Assembly (NCBI GenBank): GCA_030442035.1
Contig: JAUJEA010000004.1
Span: forward strand, 372,001 to 436,000
Reading direction: 5' to 3'
Origin: Splendidivirga corallicola
GTDB taxonomy: Bacteria > Bacteroidota > Bacteroidia > Cytophagales > Cyclobacteriaceae
DNA: 64,000 nt
A model generated the notes under the pieces. That model made no database searches and had not been told where the DNA came from. It was given only the letters and a program-made list of their open reading frames with translations. Position numbers and translations under genes: made by a program. This document shows, piece by piece, positions 62,437 through 64,000 of this stretch (its first letter is position 1; the number at the start of each line of letters is the position of its first letter).

Positions 62437-64000
62437 ATGCGTATTTTTCTTATTCTAAGCAACTATTTCAAAACCTCCATTCGAAATATTGCCAAAAACA
62501 AAACTTTCACTTTTATCAATGTATTGGGACTGGCCATTAGTATTTCCGTAGGACTTGTGATGATTACATTTATCAGCGAGATAAATGAGTATGATAATTT
62601 TCATACAAAATCCGATCGGACCTATCGGGTATTAAATACCTATCAATACATGGAGGAAGATCCTAGTTATTTCGCTTCAACTTCGGCGTTAGCCGGTAGA
62701 AAAATTGAAGAATCTGTTCCTGGTATTGAAGCACTAACGCTTATTAGAAGAAACTTTGGAGGAGATTTTGGATTTGATGATCATTGGATACCGCTTAGCG
62801 GAATGTGGGCAACGGAGCCTTTCTTTGATATTTTTTCTTTCCAAATGCTCAAAGGAAACCCGGCAACGGCCTTAAAAGAGCCCAACACCATGGTCCTGAC
62901 AGAATCGGCGGCCAGGAAAATCTTTGGTGATAAGGACCCGTTGGGCAAATCGATCTTAAGAAATAAAGATGAGGAATTTACCATAACCGGCATCGTGGCA
63001 GATCCTCCTAAGAACTCTTCGTTGCATTTTGAAACCATCGGTTCTTTTGCGACACTTGATGAAAAGGAAAAAGATAATGTCAGGTGGATGAAATGGTCCA
63101 ATATGTGGATGTTCCATGTATACTTATTGCTGGAGGAAAATCAAACTGTTGAAGATGTCCAGGCAGCCTTTGACCAAATAAGTGCAGAGGAAAATGCTAA
63201 AAATGAATATACAAAAATCACCATCAGTCTGCAGGCCTTGGATAATATCATTCCCGGAAGAAATCTGTCAAATGAAATTGGTAAATCAATGGATAGCGAT
63301 CTATTGTGGATGATCACCGCACTTTCATTTGTAGTGATCATCTCTGCCTGTTTTAATTATACCAATCTCTCCATTGCTCGAGCCTTGAGACGTTCGAAAG
63401 AAGTGGGTATAAGAAAGGTAATGGGCGCTTCCAGAGGTCAGGTTTTTGTTCAGTTTATTTTGGAAGCAGTGATCATAGCATTATTATCATTAATGCTGGC
63501 AATAGGTCTGTTTCATTTTATCAAACCCGGTTTTCTTTCTTTGGACACTTTTGTGCAGGATCTTGTGGCCATGAACATTACAGGGAACATTGCTGTTAAG
63601 TTCGTTTTACTGGCGGTGATCACCGGAATGATGGCTGGATTTTTTCCGGCAATATTTTTCTCAAGATTAAACCCACAAGCTGTATTAAAGGACAATTCGA
63701 TCAAACTTTTTAAAAATATAGGTATCAGGAAATTGTTGATCATTTTTCAATTTACACTTTCATTGATGTTTATTGTGGCAGCGACCATTCAATACAATCA
63801 ATACCGTTATTCATTGTCTTTTGACCTTGGATATAATACGGAGAATATATTGAACTTGAGACTCCAGGGCAATGAAATGGAGATAGTTGAAAATGAGTTG
63901 AGACAGTTGCCTGAGGTTACTACGTTATCTTCATCTCTGATGATTACGAGTGTGGGAAGTTATTATGGAGAAAACCTGAAATACAAAGATCCCCAGGATT
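62437..64000 (+). CDS. MacB/FtsX-type ABC transporter permease (3' end outside window)
   Basis: An open frame from the ATG at 62437 to the window edge, 521 codons, with no stop. It begins MRIFLILSNYFKTSIRNIAK and has a first membrane helix (GLAISISVGLVMITFI), a MacB-like periplasmic domain, then FtsX helices with SKEVGIRKVMGASRGQVF near residues 322-339 and the start of the second half. About 280 residues are missing at the C-terminus. It is the third permease of this type in the window and is only distantly similar to the other two. Confidence 0.92.
   Translation, partial: MRIFLILSNYFKTSIRNIAKNKTFTFINVLGLAISISVGLVMITFISEINEYDNFHTKSDRTYRVLNTYQYMEEDPSYFASTSALAGRKIEESVPGIEALTLIRRNFGGDFGFDDHWIPLSGMWATEPFFDIFSFQMLKGNPATALKEPNTMVLTESAARKIFGDKDPLGKSILRNKDEEFTITGIVADPPKNSSLHFETIGSFATLDEKEKDNVRWMKWSNMWMFHVYLLLEENQTVEDVQAAFDQISAEENAKNEYTKITISLQALDNIIPGRNLSNEIGKSMDSDLLWMITALSFVVIISACFNYTNLSIARALRRSKEVGIRKVMGASRGQVFVQFILEAVIIALLSLMLAIGLFHFIKPGFLSLDTFVQDLVAMNITGNIAVKFVLLAVITGMMAGFFPAIFFSRLNPQAVLKDNSIKLFKNIGIRKLLIIFQFTLSLMFIVAATIQYNQYRYSLSFDLGYNTENILNLRLQGNEMEIVENELRQLPEVTTLSSSLMITSVGSYYGENLKYKDPQD

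Overview
The window looks like chromosomal DNA of a member of the Bacteroidota, most likely a Cytophagales-type marine or soil bacterium. The grounds are promoters of the TTG / TAnnTTTG type, a secreted protease ending in a type IX secretion (T9SS) sorting domain, a GldM-like secreted protein, several MacB/FtsX-like permeases without an adjacent ATPase, LytTR two-component genes, and mostly A-rich translation starts with little Shine-Dalgarno sequence. No rRNA, tRNA, CRISPR array, insertion sequence or recognisable integrase was seen.

Layout. 1-1.4 kb: the end of an unknown gene and dinB (Pol IV). 1.7-13.3 kb: one long co-directional cluster, tldD - tldE - DUF4159 - MoxR ATPase - DUF58 - BatA-like - DUF4175-like - BatA-like membrane protein, probably an envelope-associated AAA+/von Willebrand system. 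13.4-19.4 kb: saccharopine dehydrogenase family enzyme, POT peptide transporter, membrane-bound AraC regulator, DEAD-box RNA helicase. 19.4-24.9 kb: an A+T-rich island described below. 25.4-31.8 kb: a minus-strand catabolic cluster (SSS symporter with a small partner, SDR, old-yellow-enzyme family oxidoreductase, GH88 hydrolase, AraC regulator). 32-35 kb: PadR regulator and ABC permease. 35.5-39.1 kb: DUF5675 / membrane protein / two DUF4230-like proteins. 39.2-44.9 kb: Gfo/Idh/MocA oxidoreductase, a giant ThuA-PVC-cupredoxin lipoprotein, and an AraC regulator broken by a one-base deletion. 45.2-49.5 kb: ABC permease convergent with a LytTR regulator and histidine kinase. 49.7-55.9 kb: small secreted protein, a single-module type I PKS (KS-AT-KR-ACP) and a polytopic membrane protein. 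56-64 kb: T9SS metalloprotease, outer-membrane barrel, YcaQ-like protein, membrane protein, ATP-grasp enzyme and the start of a third ABC permease.

The strongest candidate for an undescribed system is the island at 19441-24949. Three overlapping minus-strand genes encode a protein with the metal-ligand pattern of M29 aminopeptidases / NicX plus an extra C-terminal domain, a P-loop ATPase with an unknown N-terminal domain, and a second ATPase-like protein that has lost its Walker A lysine and ends in membrane segments. The island is bracketed by a 359-bp identical direct repeat of the 3' end of the helicase gene, so the helicase stays intact upstream and its displaced tail survives downstream. 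A decayed BNR/YCF48-like gene lies inside. This is the layout of an acquired accessory or defence module, but its function is inference only.

A second window-wide pattern is a set of short intergenic arrays built on 7-bp or 8-bp units. Several end within 0-10 bases of a start codon, two have been absorbed into the N-termini of proteins, and some form long hairpins between genes.
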